Shown here one piece after another: positions 53,211 through 64,000 of a DNA stretch of 64,000 nucleotides; position 1 is the first letter of the stretch, and every line of letters starts with the position of its first letter. Under the pieces are notes generated by a model. The model saw nothing but the letters and a program-made list of their open reading frames with translations. It was not told the DNA's origin and made no database searches. Source of the DNA: Cohnella algarum. GTDB taxonomy: Bacteria; Bacillota; Bacilli; Paenibacillales; Paenibacillaceae. The DNA lies in assembly GCF_016937515.1 (NCBI RefSeq), contig NZ_JAFHKM010000002.1, positions 4,335,001 through 4,399,000 of the forward strand, read 5' to 3'. The position numbers were made by a program, and so were the translations under genes.

Positions 53211-54464
53211 GTGAGCGTAGAAAAATATCAATCCACCTTTATTCAAGAGCAATTCGCCGACCGGATCGGCGGATCCAACTACGGCAAGGATACGAACATT
53301 TACAAGTTCGAAAAAATCAAACGCGCCAAAGCAGCCGCCAAAAAAGCGTTCCCCGACGTCGAGCTGATCGACATGGGCGTCGGCGAGCCGGACGAAATGG
53401 CGGACGCCGGCATCGTGGCCAAGCTTGCCGAAGAAGCGGCCAAGCCCGAAAACCGCGGCTACGCGGACAACGGCATCGCCGACTTCAAGGTCGCGGCCGC
53501 GAAATATTTGAAGGAAGTGTTCTCGGTCGACGGCATCGATCCGGAAACCGAAGTCGTGCACTCGATCGGCTCCAAGCCGGCGCTGGCGATGATGCCGTCC
53601 GTGTTCATCAATCCGGGCGACGTGACGATCATGACCGTCCCGGGCTACCCGGTCATGGGCACCCACACGAAATATCTCGGCGGACAAGTCTACAATGTGC
53701 AGTTGACGAAGGAGAACAACTTCCTGCCGGATCTGGACGCCATTCCGGAAGAAATCGCCCGCAAGGCGAAGCTGTTTTACCTGAACTATCCGAACAACCC
53801 GACGGGCGCGGCCGCTACGGCCGAATTTTTCGTGAAGGTCGTCGCTTGGGCGAGGAAATACAACGTCGTCATCGTGCACGACGCTCCGTACGCGGCGCTG
53901 ACGTACGACGGCGTCAAGCCGCTCAGCTTCCTGTCGGTGCCGGGGGCGAAGGACGTGGGCGTCGAGCTTCACTCCCTGTCCAAGTCGTACAACATGACCG
54001 GCTGGCGGATCGGCTTTGTCGCCGGCAACCCGCTCATCGTCAAAGCGTTCAGCGACGTGAAGGACAACAACGATTCCGGCCAGTTCATCGCCATTCAGAA
54101 AGCGGCCGCCTACGGCCTGGCGAACCCGGCCATCACCGAGGCGATCGCGTCCAAATATTCGCGCCGCCACAACCTGCTCGTGGCCGCGCTCAACGAAATC
54201 GGCTTTAAAGCCGAGAAGCCGAAGGGCTCGTTCTTCCTGTACGTCGAGGCGCCGAAGGGCATCAAGGGCGGCCAGCGGTTCGAGACGGCCGAGGATTTCT
54301 CGCAATATTTGATCCGCGAAAAGCTGATCTCCACCGTGCCTTGGGACGACGCCGGCCATTTCGTCCGTTTCTCCGTCACGTTCATCGCGCAAGGGGAAGA
54401 AGACGAGCAGCGCGTCATCGGCGAAATCAAGCGCCGGCTGACGGACGTGGAATTTGAATTTTAA
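53211..54464 (+). CDS. dapL: LL-diaminopimelate aminotransferase
   Basis: 417 residues from GTG, with GAGGAG 10 bases upstream. Class I/II PLP aminotransferase: GVGEPD near residue 60, NYPNNPTGA near 194, PLP lysine Lys258 in LSKSYNMTGWRIGF. The N-terminal FADRIGGSNYGKDTNIYKFE and length fit DapL, which converts tetrahydrodipicolinate directly to LL-diaminopimelate. This suits MurE's DAP specificity. Other aminotransferases of similar sequence exist, so the exact substrate is inferred. Confidence 0.85.
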   Translation: MSVEKYQSTFIQEQFADRIGGSNYGKDTNIYKFEKIKRAKAAAKKAFPDVELIDMGVGEPDEMADAGIVAKLAEEAAKPENRGYADNGIADFKVAAAKYLKEVFSVDGIDPETEVVHSIGSKPALAMMPSVFINPGDVTIMTVPGYPVMGTHTKYLGGQVYNVQLTKENNFLPDLDAIPEEIARKAKLFYLNYPNNPTGAAATAEFFVKVVAWARKYNVVIVHDAPYAALTYDGVKPLSFLSVPGAKDVGVELHSLSKSYNMTGWRIGFVAGNPLIVKAFSDVKDNNDSGQFIAIQKAAAYGLANPAITEAIASKYSRRHNLLVAALNEIGFKAEKPKGSFFLYVEAPKGIKGGQRFETAEDFSQYLIREKLISTVPWDDAGHFVRFSVTFIAQGEEDEQRVIGEIKRRLTDVEFEF

Positions 54465-54498
54465 TTCATAAAACTGCATAAAAATAAATACAATTCTG

Positions 54499-54527
54499 TT
54501 GACAACGGGTGTCGAAAGTGCGATAAT
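54499..54527 (+). promoter_or_regulatory. sigma-A promoter of the pyr operon
   Basis: TTGACA (54499-54504), 17-base spacer, GATAAT (54522-54527). The PyrR-dependent leader begins just downstream. Confidence 0.92.
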
Positions 54528-54539
54528 CTCAGATAAATG

Positions 54540-55316
<777 letters not shown>

Positions 55317-55372
55317 AGCCGGTCATCGAACGGATCGGAGCAACAGACGGATACGAGGAGGCCTTTCGTAAC

Positions 55373-56665
55373 ATGACGACATGGATCTTAAACGGCTTGA
55401 CGGTGAACCCGGAAAACGGAGAACTTTCGAAAAAGCATTTGAAAATAGAAAACGGCAAAGTCGCCGAATGGGCGGACGGCGAGACCGCGCCCGACACGGC
55501 CGGCGCCGAAACGATCGACGCCGCGGGCAAGCTGATTTCCCCGGGATTCATCGACATGCACGTGCACCTTCGCGAACCCGGCTTCGAATATAAGGAAACG
55601 ATCGCGAGCGGCACCCGCTCGGCGGCCAAGGGCGGCTTTACGACGATCGCCTGCATGCCGAACACCCGTCCGGTGACGGATTCCCCGGAAACGGTGCGGC
55701 TGGTGCTGGACAAAGCGGCGACCGAAGGCGCGGTCAAGGTGCTGCCTTACGCCGCCATCACGAAAAACGAGCTCGGCCGCGAGCTGACCGACTTCGCCGC
55801 GCTCAAGGAAGCGGGCGCGATCGGCTTCACCGACGACGGCGTGGGCGTCCAGAACGCGCAAATGATGAAGGACGCGATGGCGCAGGCCAAGTCGCTGGGC
55901 CTTCCGATCATCGCCCACTGCGAGGACGATTCGCTCGTCGTCGGGGCTTCGGTGACCGAGGGCGCGTTTTCCCGCAAGCACGGTCTTAAGGGCATTCCGA
56001 ACGAATCCGAGGCGATTCACGTGGGACGGGACATTTTGCTGGCGGAGGCGACCGGGGTTCACTACCATGTCTGCCACGTCAGCACCGAACAGTCGATCCG
56101 GCTCATCCGGCTCGGCAAATCGGTCGGCGTCCGCGTGACGGCGGAAGTTTGCCCGCACCACCTGGTGCTGTCGGACGAGGACATTCCGGATTCGATGGAT
56201 GCCAACTGGAAGATGAATCCCCCGCTGCGGACGCCCCGCGATGTCGAAGCTTGCATCGAGGCGCTCGAGGACGGGACGATCGACATCATCGTGACCGATC
56301 ACGCGCCGCACAGCGCGGAAGAGAAAGCGAAAGGACTCGAGCGCGCCCCGTTCGGCATCGTCGGCTTCGAAACGGCGTTCCCGCTGCTGTACACGAAATT
56401 CGTCAAGACCGGAAGGTGGACGCTGCCGTTCCTGCTCCGCCGCATGACGAGCGATCCCGCCCGGGTGTTCGGGCTGGAGACGGGGACTTTGGCGCCCGGT
56501 TCGGCCGCCGACGTCACGCTGATCGACCTCGAAACCGAGAAGGAAGTCGATCCGGAAACGTTCCTGTCGCTCGGGCGGAATACGCCGTTCGCCGGTTGGA
56601 AGCTTTCCGGCTGGCCGGCGCTGACGATGGTCGACGGCAAGGTCGTCTGGAGCGAACAGGCTTAA
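55373..56665 (+). CDS. pyrC: dihydroorotase
   Basis: 430 residues. Zinc-binding HVH at 63-65 within FIDMHVHLREPG, PNTRPVTD, the HVCHVS segment, and catalytic Asp309 in TDHAPHSAEEK. It cyclises carbamoyl-aspartate to dihydroorotate. GAGGAGG precedes the ATG. It follows pyrR by 56 bases, where pyrB (or pyrP-pyrB) would be expected in Bacillus-type operons. Confidence 0.95.
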   Translation: MTTWILNGLTVNPENGELSKKHLKIENGKVAEWADGETAPDTAGAETIDAAGKLISPGFIDMHVHLREPGFEYKETIASGTRSAAKGGFTTIACMPNTRPVTDSPETVRLVLDKAATEGAVKVLPYAAITKNELGRELTDFAALKEAGAIGFTDDGVGVQNAQMMKDAMAQAKSLGLPIIAHCEDDSLVVGASVTEGAFSRKHGLKGIPNESEAIHVGRDILLAEATGVHYHVCHVSTEQSIRLIRLGKSVGVRVTAEVCPHHLVLSDEDIPDSMDANWKMNPPLRTPRDVEACIEALEDGTIDIIVTDHAPHSAEEKAKGLERAPFGIVGFETAFPLLYTKFVKTGRWTLPFLLRRMTSDPARVFGLETGTLAPGSAADVTLIDLETEKEVDPETFLSLGRNTPFAGWKLSGWPALTMVDGKVVWSEQA

Positions 56666-56728
56666 GCTTGTCGCTTGTAAGGCATACGAGGCGTTTTTGC
56701 TCACGCAAAGACTTGAGGAGGAAAAGGG

Positions 56729-57874
56729 ATGCAAGCGAGATTGTTACTGGAAGACGGCACACTGTTCACGGGCCTCGGATTCGGCGCGGAAGGCGCGTCC
56801 ACCGGCGAAGTGGTGTTCAATACAGGCATTACCGGATATCAGGAAGTTTTGTCCGATCCTTCCTACTGCGGCCAGATCGTCACGATGACGTTTCCGCTGA
56901 TCGGCAATTACGGCATTAACCGGGACGACTTCGAGTCGATTCGCCCTTACATTCACGGCTTCGTCGTGCGCCGTCACGAGCCGGTGCCGAGCAACTGGCG
57001 GGCGCAGTATACGCTGGACAGTCTGCTCAAAGAGTACGGCATCATCGGCATCAGCGACATCGACACGCGCATGCTGACGCGGATTTTGCGCCGCCACGGT
57101 ACGATGAAGGGGATTCTGACGACGGGAACCGAACGGGTGGAAGAGCTGCGGGAGCGGCTTAACGCCTCCTCGCTGCTGCGCGACCAGGTCGCCCGCACGT
57201 CGACGAAGCAAGTGTTTTCCAGCCCGGGCAAGGGCGAGCGGATCGTGCTGATCGACTACGGAGCCAAAAGCGGCATCCTGCGCGAGCTGACACAGCGCGG
57301 CTGCGACGTCGTCGTCGTCCCGCACGACACGACGGCCGACGAAATCCGCCGGCTGCATCCCGACGGCATCCAGCTGTCGAACGGCCCCGGGGACCCGAAG
57401 GACGTCCCGCACGCCGTCGAAACGGTGCGCCAGCTGCTCGGCGAATACCCGCTGTTCGGCATCTGTCTCGGCCACCAAATTTTCGCGCTCGCTTGCGGAG
57501 CCGACACCGAAAAGCTGAAATTCGGCCACCGCGGCGGCAACCACCCGGTCAAGGAGCTTGAAAGCGGCCGCTGCTACATTACATCGCAAAACCACGGCTA
57601 CACGGTCAAGGAAGAGTCGATCCGGGGCACGGAGCTGACCGTGACGCACATCAACAACAACGACAAAACGATCGAAGGCCTGAAGCATAACCGCTATCCG
57701 GCCTACACGGTGCAATATCACCCGGAAGCGGCTCCGGGTCCGTTCGACAGCGGCTACCTGTTCGACCGGTTCCTGGAGATGATCCGCGAGCACAAACGCA
57801 ACAACCCCGAACGGCCGCGCCAGGCGCAGTTGGCGGAGACGCTGAGAGGAGAACTGCAATATGCCCAAAAATAA
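56729..57874 (+). CDS. carA: carbamoyl-phosphate synthase small subunit
   Basis: 381 residues. N-terminal CPSase small-chain domain ([20 protein letters not shown]), then class I glutamine amidotransferase with Cys246 in GICLGHQI and His331/Glu333 in [10 protein letters not shown]. It supplies ammonia from glutamine to CarB. The 3' end overlaps carB by 14 bases. Called pyrAA in B. subtilis. Confidence 0.96.
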   Translation: MQARLLLEDGTLFTGLGFGAEGASTGEVVFNTGITGYQEVLSDPSYCGQIVTMTFPLIGNYGINRDDFESIRPYIHGFVVRRHEPVPSNWRAQYTLDSLLKEYGIIGISDIDTRMLTRILRRHGTMKGILTTGTERVEELRERLNASSLLRDQVARTSTKQVFSSPGKGERIVLIDYGAKSGILRELTQRGCDVVVVPHDTTADEIRRLHPDGIQLSNGPGDPKDVPHAVETVRQLLGEYPLFGICLGHQIFALACGADTEKLKFGHRGGNHPVKELESGRCYITSQNHGYTVKEESIRGTELTVTHINNNDKTIEGLKHNRYPAYTVQYHPEAAPGPFDSGYLFDRFLEMIREHKRNNPERPRQAQLAETLRGELQYAQK

Positions 57875-60800
57875 CGACCTCAAAAAAATTCTCGTGATCG
57901 GCTCCGGCCCGATCGTCATCGGACAAGCGGCCGAATTCGACTACGCCGGCACGCAGGCTTGCCAAGCGCTGAAGGAAGAAGGACTCGAAGTCGTCCTGAT
58001 CAACAGCAACCCGGCCACGATTATGACCGATACCAATATGGCCGACAAAGTGTACATCGAGCCGATCAACCTCGAGTTCGTATCCCAGATCATCCGGCAG
58101 GAGCGTCCGGACGGATTGCTGCCGACGCTGGGCGGACAGACCGGCCTCAACATGGCGGTCGAATTGGCCCGCGCCGGCGTGCTCGAGCAGGAAGGCGTCA
58201 AGCTGCTCGGCACGCAGCTGTCGGCGATCGAGCGCGCCGAGGACCGCGATCTGTTCCGCGAGCTGATGCGCGAGCTGGGCCAGCCCGTTCCGGAGAGCGT
58301 CATCGTGACGAGCATCCAGGAAGCGGTCGATTTCGCGAACGAAATCGGCTATCCGGTCATCGTGCGCCCGGCTTATACGCTGGGCGGCACGGGCGGCGGC
58401 ATCGCGGCGACCGAGGAAGAGCTGCGCGAAACGGTCGACAGCGGCATCCGCTACAGCCCGATCGGCCAATGCCTGGTCGAGAAATCGATCGCGGGCATGA
58501 AGGAAGTCGAATACGAAGTGATGCGCGACGCGAACGACAACTGCATCGTCGTCTGCAACATGGAAAACTTCGATCCGGTCGGCGTCCATACCGGCGACAG
58601 CATCGTCGTCGCGCCGAGCCAAACGCTGTCGGACCGCGAGTATCAGATGCTCCGCTCCGCATCGCTGAAAATCATTCGCGCGCTCAACATCGAAGGCGGC
58701 TGCAACGTGCAGTTCGCGCTCGATCCGCAAAGCTATCAATATTACGTCATCGAAGTCAACCCGCGCGTCAGCCGCTCTTCGGCGCTCGCTTCGAAAGCGA
58801 CCGGCTACCCGATCGCCAAAATGGCCGCCAAAATCGCGATCGGTTACACGCTCGATGAAATCGTCAACCCGGTTACGGGGCAGACCTATGCCTGCTTCGA
58901 GCCGACGCTGGACTACATCGTCAGCAAAATCCCGCGCTGGCCGTTCGACAAATTCGTCTCGGCGAACCGCAAGCTCGGCACGCAAATGAAGGCGACCGGC
59001 GAAGTGATGGCGATCGGCCGCACGTTCGAGGAATCGATCCACAAAGCGGTTCGCTCGCTGGAAATCGGCACGCACCGCCTGCTGCTCAAGGGCGCGGGCG
59101 AAATCGCCGACGACGCGCTTCGCACGCGCCTCGCGAAGCCGGACGACGAACGGCTGTTCCTCGTCGCCGAAGCGTTCCGCCGCGGCTGGACGCTGCAGGA
59201 CATCCAGGACTTGACGAGCATCGACTGGTGGTTCCTGGACAAAATCGAACGCATCGTCGCGTTCGAGGACGTTATTCGCCGCGAGCCCGGACTCACGGCC
59301 GAGACGCTGCTTAAGGCAAAGCGCATGGGCTTCACCGACCGCGCGATCGCCGAGCTGCGCAAGGAGGGCCAAGGCGTTACCGCGGCTCACGCGGACGAAA
59401 CGGCCGTTCGGGAATACCGGCTGCAGCAAGGAATCAAGCCCGTTTATAAAATGGTCGACACCTGCGCCGCCGAATTCGAAGCTTCGACGCCGTACTACTA
59501 CTCGACTTACGAGACGGAAAACGAAGTGATCCCGAGCGCGAAGGAAAAGATCGTCGTGCTCGGCTCCGGCCCGATCCGGATCGGCCAAGGCATCGAGTTC
59601 GATTACTCGACGGTTCACGCCGTGTGGGCGATCCGCAACGCCGGCTACGAAGCGGTCATCATCAACAACAACCCGGAAACGGTATCGACGGATTTCAATA
59701 CGTCGGATAGGCTGTACTTCGAGCCTCTCTTCTTCGAAGACGTCATGAACGTCATCGAGCAGGAGAAGCCGATCGGCGTCATCGTCCAGTTCGGCGGCCA
59801 AACGGCGATCAATCTGGCGGGCCCGCTGTCCCGCGCCGGCGTGCGCATTCTCGGTACGTCGCTCGACAGCATCGACGAGGCCGAAGACCGCAAGCGGTTC
59901 GAGGCGCTTCTTCGCCGGCTGAACATCGCGCAGCCGAAGGGCACGACCGTCACTTCCGTGGACGAAGCGGTAGGCGCGGCGGCATCGCTCGGCTATCCGG
60001 TGCTCGTCCGCCCGTCCTACGTGCTGGGCGGCCGCGCGATGGAAATCGTCTACTCCGACGACGAACTGCTCGCTTATATGAAAGAAGCGGTGAAAATCAA
60101 TCCTGAGCATCCCGTCCTGATCGACCGCTACATGCTCGGCAAGGAAATCGAAGTCGACGCCATCTGCGACGGCGAAACGGTGCTCATTCCCGGCATCATG
60201 GAGCATATCGAACGCGCGGGCGTCCACTCGGGCGACTCGATCGCGGTCTATCCGCCGCAGTCGCTGTCGGAGGAAATCAAGCGGCAAGCGGTCGACATCA
60301 CGACCCGCATCGCGAAGGAACTGAAGACGGTCGGGCTCGTCAACATCCAGTTCGTCATCTGGAACGAGCAGGTGTTCGTCATCGAAGTCAATCCGCGTTC
60401 GTCGCGCACGGTGCCGTTCCTGTCCAAGGTGACGAACGTGCCGATGGCGAATTTGGCGACGCAGGCGATTCTGGGCGTCAAGCTGGCCGACCTGGGCTAT
60501 TCCGGAGGCCTGTGGCCGGAAGACGAGCACGTATCGGTCAAAGTGCCGGTGTTCTCCTTCGCCAAGCTGCGCCGCGTCGACCCGACGCTGACGCCGGAAA
60601 TGAAATCGACCGGCGAAGTGATGGGCCGCGACCGCCATTTCGCCAAGGCGCTGTTCAAAGGGCTGCTGGGCGCCAACATGAAAATCCCGACCTCGGGTTC
60701 GATCATCGCGACCGTCGCCGACAAGGATAAAGAAGAAGCGATCGAAATTTTGCGCGGCTTCTACAAATTGGGCTACAAGCTGCTGGCAACCGGAGGCACG

Positions 60801-61082
60801 GCGGAAGCGCTCGAACAAGCGGGGATGCGCGTCACGCGCGTGAACAAGCTGAGGGAGAACTCGCCGAACATCCTCGACCTGATTCGCACCGGACAGGCGC
60901 AATTCGTCGTCAATACGTTGACGAAGGGCAAAACGCCGGAGCGCGACGGGTTCCGGATTCGCCGCGAAGCGGTGGAAAACGGCGTCGTCTGCCTGACGTC
61001 GCTCGATACGGTCCGCGCGCTGCTGAACATGCTGGAGTCGCTGCGCTTCTCCAGCGAAGCGATGCCGGTGCTTACGCCTTAA
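57861..61082 (+). CDS. carB: carbamoyl-phosphate synthase large subunit
   Basis: 1073 residues. Two ATP-grasp halves (first about 1-400, with [19 protein letters not shown] and [12 protein letters not shown]; second about 550-930, with [19 protein letters not shown] and [11 protein letters not shown]), an oligomerisation domain between, and a C-terminal MGS-like allosteric domain (about 935-1070). It makes carbamoyl phosphate from bicarbonate, ATP and ammonia. The 1410-codon frame on the opposite strand is a composition artefact. Confidence 0.97.
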   Translation: MPKNNDLKKILVIGSGPIVIGQAAEFDYAGTQACQALKEEGLEVVLINSNPATIMTDTNMADKVYIEPINLEFVSQIIRQERPDGLLPTLGGQTGLNMAVELARAGVLEQEGVKLLGTQLSAIERAEDRDLFRELMRELGQPVPESVIVTSIQEAVDFANEIGYPVIVRPAYTLGGTGGGIAATEEELRETVDSGIRYSPIGQCLVEKSIAGMKEVEYEVMRDANDNCIVVCNMENFDPVGVHTGDSIVVAPSQTLSDREYQMLRSASLKIIRALNIEGGCNVQFALDPQSYQYYVIEVNPRVSRSSALASKATGYPIAKMAAKIAIGYTLDEIVNPVTGQTYACFEPTLDYIVSKIPRWPFDKFVSANRKLGTQMKATGEVMAIGRTFEESIHKAVRSLEIGTHRLLLKGAGEIADDALRTRLAKPDDERLFLVAEAFRRGWTLQDIQDLTSIDWWFLDKIERIVAFEDVIRREPGLTAETLLKAKRMGFTDRAIAELRKEGQGVTAAHADETAVREYRLQQGIKPVYKMVDTCAAEFEASTPYYYSTYETENEVIPSAKEKIVVLGSGPIRIGQGIEFDYSTVHAVWAIRNAGYEAVIINNNPETVSTDFNTSDRLYFEPLFFEDVMNVIEQEKPIGVIVQFGGQTAINLAGPLSRAGVRILGTSLDSIDEAEDRKRFEALLRRLNIAQPKGTTVTSVDEAVGAAASLGYPVLVRPSYVLGGRAMEIVYSDDELLAYMKEAVKINPEHPVLIDRYMLGKEIEVDAICDGETVLIPGIMEHIERAGVHSGDSIAVYPPQSLSEEIKRQAVDITTRIAKELKTVGLVNIQFVIWNEQVFVIEVNPRSSRTVPFLSKVTNVPMANLATQAILGVKLADLGYSGGLWPEDEHVSVKVPVFSFAKLRRVDPTLTPEMKSTGEVMGRDRHFAKALFKGLLGANMKIPTSGSIIATVADKDKEEAIEILRGFYKLGYKLLATGGTAEALEQAGMRVTRVNKLRENSPNILDLIRTGQAQFVVNTLTKGKTPERDGFRIRREAVENGVVCLTSLDTVRALLNMLESLRFSSEAMPVLTP

Positions 61083-61095
61083 CATTCGCGCTTTT

Positions 61096-61127
61096 GCCCG
61101 GTCTCCAGCTACTGCCGGAGATCGGGC
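61096..61127 (+). promoter_or_regulatory. hairpin between carB and pyrF
   Basis: GCCCGGTCTCC pairs with GGAGATCGGGC (11 bp, one G-U) around a 10-base loop. There is no T run, so it is more likely an RNA-processing or pausing element than a terminator. Confidence 0.5.
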
Positions 61128-61166
61128 TTCTATGTGACATTTTACGTTAAAACAAGGGAGCTGAAC

Positions 61167-61913
61167 GTGTTGACGATGCGTCTCGCACGCGAGCAAGCTG
61201 CCGCCAAGGTGATGGTAGCGCTCGACAAACCCGATGCCGAAACGGCATTGCGCCTCGCCGACGCGCTTCACGGCACCGGCTGCTGGATGAAAGTGGGCAT
61301 GGAGCTGTTCTATGCCGCGGGCCCTTCGGTCGTCCGCGAGCTGAAAGCCCGGGGCTTCAAAGTGTTTCTCGATTTGAAAATGCACGACATTCCCAACACG
61401 GTGCGAGGCGGCGCCCGGAGCATCACGCGGCTCGGCGTCGATATGTTCAACGTGCACGCGGCAGGGGGAAGCGCGATGATGGGGGCCGCCATGCAAGGCG
61501 TGGAGGATGCGCTCGGGGAGGGCGACGCGGACGAGAAACCGATCGTCATCGCCGTGACGCAGCTGACGAGCACGAGCCTCGCCGTGCTTAACGAGGAAAT
61601 CGGAATTGCAGGCACGGTCGAGCAGGCGGTCGTAAACTATGCGAAGCTTGCCGCCAGCGCCGGTCTTCGCGGCGTCGTCGCCTCGCCGCTCGAGGTCGAA
61701 GCGATCAAGCTCGCCTGCGGTCCGGAATTTCTCACCGTGACGCCGGGCATTCGGCCGCGCGGTTCCGACATCGGGGACCAGTCGCGCATTACGACACCCG
61801 GCGACGCCGTCCGGGGCGGCACCGATTATCTCGTGATCGGGCGGCCGATTACCGGCGCTCCCGATCCCGCCGTTTCGCTTCAATCGATCCTTGAGGAGAT
61901 GAGCGCATCATGA
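61167..61913 (+). CDS. pyrF: orotidine 5'-phosphate decarboxylase
   Basis: 248 residues from GTG 61167, with AAGGGAG six bases upstream; TTG 61170 is also possible. Catalytic Asp69, Lys71 and Asp74 in LDLKMHDIPNTV, and TVTPGIRP near residue 192. It decarboxylates OMP to UMP. The stop overlaps the pyrE start by four bases. Confidence 0.95.
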   Translation: MLTMRLAREQAAAKVMVALDKPDAETALRLADALHGTGCWMKVGMELFYAAGPSVVRELKARGFKVFLDLKMHDIPNTVRGGARSITRLGVDMFNVHAAGGSAMMGAAMQGVEDALGEGDADEKPIVIAVTQLTSTSLAVLNEEIGIAGTVEQAVVNYAKLAASAGLRGVVASPLEVEAIKLACGPEFLTVTPGIRPRGSDIGDQSRITTPGDAVRGGTDYLVIGRPITGAPDPAVSLQSILEEMSAS

Positions 61914-62557
61914 CCACTGTATCCATAGACCGCCTGCCGACCGAAGTCGCCGGCGCCTTGCTGCGCATCCAGGCGGTGGCGCTGCGCCCGAACGAGCCGT
62001 TTACGTGGACTTCGGGGCTGAAGTCGCCCATTTACTGCGACAATCGGCTGACGATGTCGTTTCCGGAAATCCGCGATCTGATCGCGGAAGGCTTCGCCGC
62101 CATCATCCGGGACCAATATCCGGATTGCGAAGCGGTCGCCGGCATTGCGACGGGCGGCATTCCCCATGCGGCCTGGGTCGCCCAAAAGCTGAGCCTGCCG
62201 ATGCTGTACGTGCGGGACAAGGCGAAGGGGCACGGCAAGACGAACCAGATCGAAGGCAGCTTCAAACCCGGCCAAAAAGTCGTGCTGATCGAGGATTTGA
62301 TCTCGACCGGCGGGAGCTCGCTCAAGGCGGCGGTAGCCGTCCGCGATGCCGGCTGCGAAGTGCAGGGCGTCGTCGCGATTTTCACGTATCAGTTCGAAAA
62401 GGCGACCGACGCGTTCGCGGCGGAAAACATTCCACTGCATACGCTGTCGAACTATACGGCGCTCGTCTCCGTCGCGCTCGAGACCGGAGCCATCCGCGAG
62501 GAAGACGTCGCGCAGCTGAAAGCGTGGCGCGAAAATCCGGCGGCTTACGGCGTATAA
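61910..62557 (+). CDS. pyrE: orotate phosphoribosyltransferase
   Basis: 215 residues. KSPIYCDNRL near the N-terminus, GIATGGIPHAAWVA, and the PRPP-binding loop VVLIEDLISTGGSSLKAA with Glu128-Asp129. It joins orotate to PRPP, the step before PyrF. Start overlaps pyrF (ATGA). A terminator ends the operon. Confidence 0.95.
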   Translation: MTTVSIDRLPTEVAGALLRIQAVALRPNEPFTWTSGLKSPIYCDNRLTMSFPEIRDLIAEGFAAIIRDQYPDCEAVAGIATGGIPHAAWVAQKLSLPMLYVRDKAKGHGKTNQIEGSFKPGQKVVLIEDLISTGGSSLKAAVAVRDAGCEVQGVVAIFTYQFEKATDAFAAENIPLHTLSNYTALVSVALETGAIREEDVAQLKAWRENPAAYGV

Positions 62558-62580
62558 GCTTGTCGGCGCATCTTTGCATC

Positions 62581-62619
62581 ACCCCCGTTTCGGTCGAAAC
62601 CGGCGGGGGTATTTTTTTT
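62581..62619 (+). terminator. rho-independent terminator of the pyr operon
   Basis: ACCCCCG-TTTCGG pairs with CCGG-CGGGGGT, followed by eight Ts. Confidence 0.9.
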
Positions 62620-62745
62620 GAGCGCGCCGGAACCCGATTCCCAATATTTACGCGTGCTTGCCCGTGCTGCTTCTCTGATAGGATAGAGGGATAGAGGCAA
62701 AAGAGGATAGAGGGATATCTGTCCTGCCGGAAAGAGGTGCGGGTT

Positions 62746-64000
62746 TTGCGTTTTTATCGTTTGTTGAATTTGGGGTTGGCCGCCTTTCTCGCCTGCGGGA
62801 TCGCGCCGCCGGCGTTTGCGGCCGGAACCTCGGTCGGAACGCCGTTTCGCGATATCGCGTCCAGCTTCGCCAAGGCGGATATCGCCGCGTTGTACGCAAA
62901 AGGCATCGTCGGCGGAACGAGCGCCGATACGTTCAGTCCGAAGCGGGGGGTCACGCGCGCGGAATTCGCGGCGCTCCTGATCCGTCTGTTCGGGCTTGAG
63001 CCGGTGGCGAGCCGCATTTCTTCTTTTATCGACGTTCCGCTCGGCGCATGGTATTACGGTTCGACGGAGGCGGCGTCCCAGCTCGGCATCGTGAACGGGA
63101 CGGGGGCCGGCGCGTTTCGCCCGGCGGCATCGCTGACGCGGGAGCAGGCGGCTGTCCTCCTGGCGCGGGCTTTAAAATTGGAGGGTTATGGCGGCGGCGA
63201 ATCGTCTTCGTACGAGGACGCGGACGACATAAGCGTTTGGGCGGTCGCCTCGGCGCAGGTTGCGACGGAAGCGGGGCTGATCGAAGGGGATAGCGAAGGC
63301 CATTTCCGTCCGCAGGATGCGCTGACCCGCGAGGAGACGGCCGCGCTGCTGAACCGGATCGTTCGGAACGACGAATGGGCGGACGGTCTGGAGCGCGAGC
63401 CGGAAATGGGGCTGCAGCTCGGCTGGCAGTACTTGCAGACGACGGCGGAATTTATCGCAAGCGTAAAGCGGTCGACCGTGAATACGCTCGTTCCGCGCGT
63501 CTTTTTTCTGGAATCGGCTTCGGCGGTTTCAGACAGCACGGACGAAACGCTTGTCCGATGGGCGGACGAGAGCGGGAAACAGGTGTGGGGGATGGTCGGC
63601 AACCGATCGGATGCGGAGCTGACCCATCGACTGCTTGAAGACGAGAGCAACCGGCAGGACGTCATCGATCAGCTCGTCGCTTACGTCGACCATTACGGAA
63701 TGGATGGTCTTAATCTCGACTTTGAAAACGTGCTGCCAATAGACCGCTTCGGCTTGACCGCCTTCGTCGAAGAGTTGGCCTGCCGGCTGCACCGGATCGG
63801 GGCGGTGCTGTCGGTGAACGTTTCCCCCGATCTCGGTTCCGACTGGACGGCGGCGTTCGACTACGCCGCTTTGGGGGAAGCGGCCGATTATATCGTCCTG
63901 ATGGGGTACGACGAGCATTGGGGCGGTTCCCCGGTTGCCGGATCGGTCGCTTCGCTGCCGTGGGTGGCGAGCGGCTTGGACACGCTGCACGAGGCCGTGC
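62746..64000 (+). CDS. SLH-anchored glycoside hydrolase family 18-like protein, C-terminus beyond the window
   Basis: Open frame of 418 codons to the window end, starting at TTG 62746 (or GTG 62737) after AAAGAGG. Signal peptide about 1-26 (LAAFLACGIAPPAFA). Three SLH domains follow at about 32-80, 95-140 and 155-205 (FRDIASSFAKADIAALYAKG, REQAAVLLAR, REETAALLNR). The GH18 domain begins near residue 225 and has DGLNLDFEN at 320-328, where Glu327 is the acid/base. SLH domains bind pyruvylated wall polymers, so the enzyme is probably held at the surface. The closest functional group is the YaaH/SleL-like GH18 set; the substrate is not certain. Confidence 0.88.
   Translation, partial: MRFYRLLNLGLAAFLACGIAPPAFAAGTSVGTPFRDIASSFAKADIAALYAKGIVGGTSADTFSPKRGVTRAEFAALLIRLFGLEPVASRISSFIDVPLGAWYYGSTEAASQLGIVNGTGAGAFRPAASLTREQAAVLLARALKLEGYGGGESSSYEDADDISVWAVASAQVATEAGLIEGDSEGHFRPQDALTREETAALLNRIVRNDEWADGLEREPEMGLQLGWQYLQTTAEFIASVKRSTVNTLVPRVFFLESASAVSDSTDETLVRWADESGKQVWGMVGNRSDAELTHRLLEDESNRQDVIDQLVAYVDHYGMDGLNLDFENVLPIDRFGLTAFVEELACRLHRIGAVLSVNVSPDLGSDWTAAFDYAALGEAADYIVLMGYDEHWGGSPVAGSVASLPWVASGLDTLHEAV

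Noticed and set aside
57651..61883. 1410-codon open frame on the minus strand opposite carB and pyrF
   Set aside because: High GC codon usage of carB creates a long antisense frame; it has no family resemblance and the sense strand encodes well-recognised enzymes.

Overview
The window is about 60% GC by eye and comes from an endospore-forming, diaminopimelate-type Firmicute, most likely Paenibacillaceae (Paenibacillus/Cohnella-like). Evidence: a Bacillus-type order of division, cell-wall and sporulation genes (mraZ-rsmH-ftsL-pbpB-spoVD-murE-murF-mraY-murD-spoVE-murG-murB-murA-divIB-ftsA-ftsZ, then spoIIGA-sigE-sigG, then ylmC-pgeF-ylmE-sepF-yggT-ylmH-divIVA-ileS), a bacillithiol gene (bshC), an RsfA prespore regulator, MurE with a DNPR motif, an S-adenosylhomocysteine hydrolase, and an SLH-anchored GH18 enzyme. 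Species cannot be fixed from the sequence alone.

Layout. 1-5.5 kb: tail of an unassigned gene, a secreted coiled-coil protein, a MidA methyltransferase, a DUF2626 membrane protein, rsfA, panE and a DUF3397 protein. 5.6-8.7 kb: bshC and ahcY. 8.8-11.6 kb: accessory region with a 52-bp-phased palindrome array, a broken IS3-family element and further repeats. 11.6-12.9 kb: a frameshifted DUF4349 lipoprotein. 12.9-32.9 kb: the division and cell-wall (dcw) cluster, opened by four AAGTGG-type MraZ boxes. 32.9-33.9 kb: four different repeat arrays. 33.9-39.1 kb: a YtrA-type regulator with an ABC exporter, then a MacAB-like exporter. 39.1-41.8 kb: spoIIGA (frameshifted as read), sigE, sigG. 41.9-49.5 kb: the ylm cluster, divIVA and T-box-controlled ileS. 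49.6-52.5 kb: a DUF5665 protein, a TraR/DksA zinc-finger protein, lspA, and an RluD-type pseudouridine synthase. 52.5-53.2 kb: third repeat region. 53.2-62.6 kb: dapL and a PyrR-attenuated pyrimidine operon, pyrR-pyrC-carA-carB-pyrF-pyrE. 62.7-64 kb: an SLH-GH18 gene cut by the window end.

How the genes work together. The dcw cluster makes lipid II (MurA to MurG, MraY), cross-links it (PbpB, SpoVD), moves it with SpoVE, and places the division ring (FtsA, FtsZ, SepF, DivIB, FtsL, DivIVA). DapL makes the diaminopimelate precursor used by MurE. SpoIIGA matures pro-SigE, and SigG then runs the forespore programme. The pyr operon makes UMP but lacks pyrB, pyrK and pyrD locally.

Most unusual content. 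Three intergenic regions (8.8-11.4, 32.9-33.8 and 52.5-52.8 kb) carry recurring arrays of short dyads spaced 51-52 or 62 bp apart, close to 5 or 6 turns of B-DNA. In one family the arm bases change in a compensatory way. In the other, a 51/62/51 geometry is kept in two full copies and partly in a third. I recognise no described element like this. Separately, three genes (IS orfB, the DUF4349 gene, spoIIGA) each need one extra base in a G or C run to read through, which suggests sequencing error or a shared indel process.
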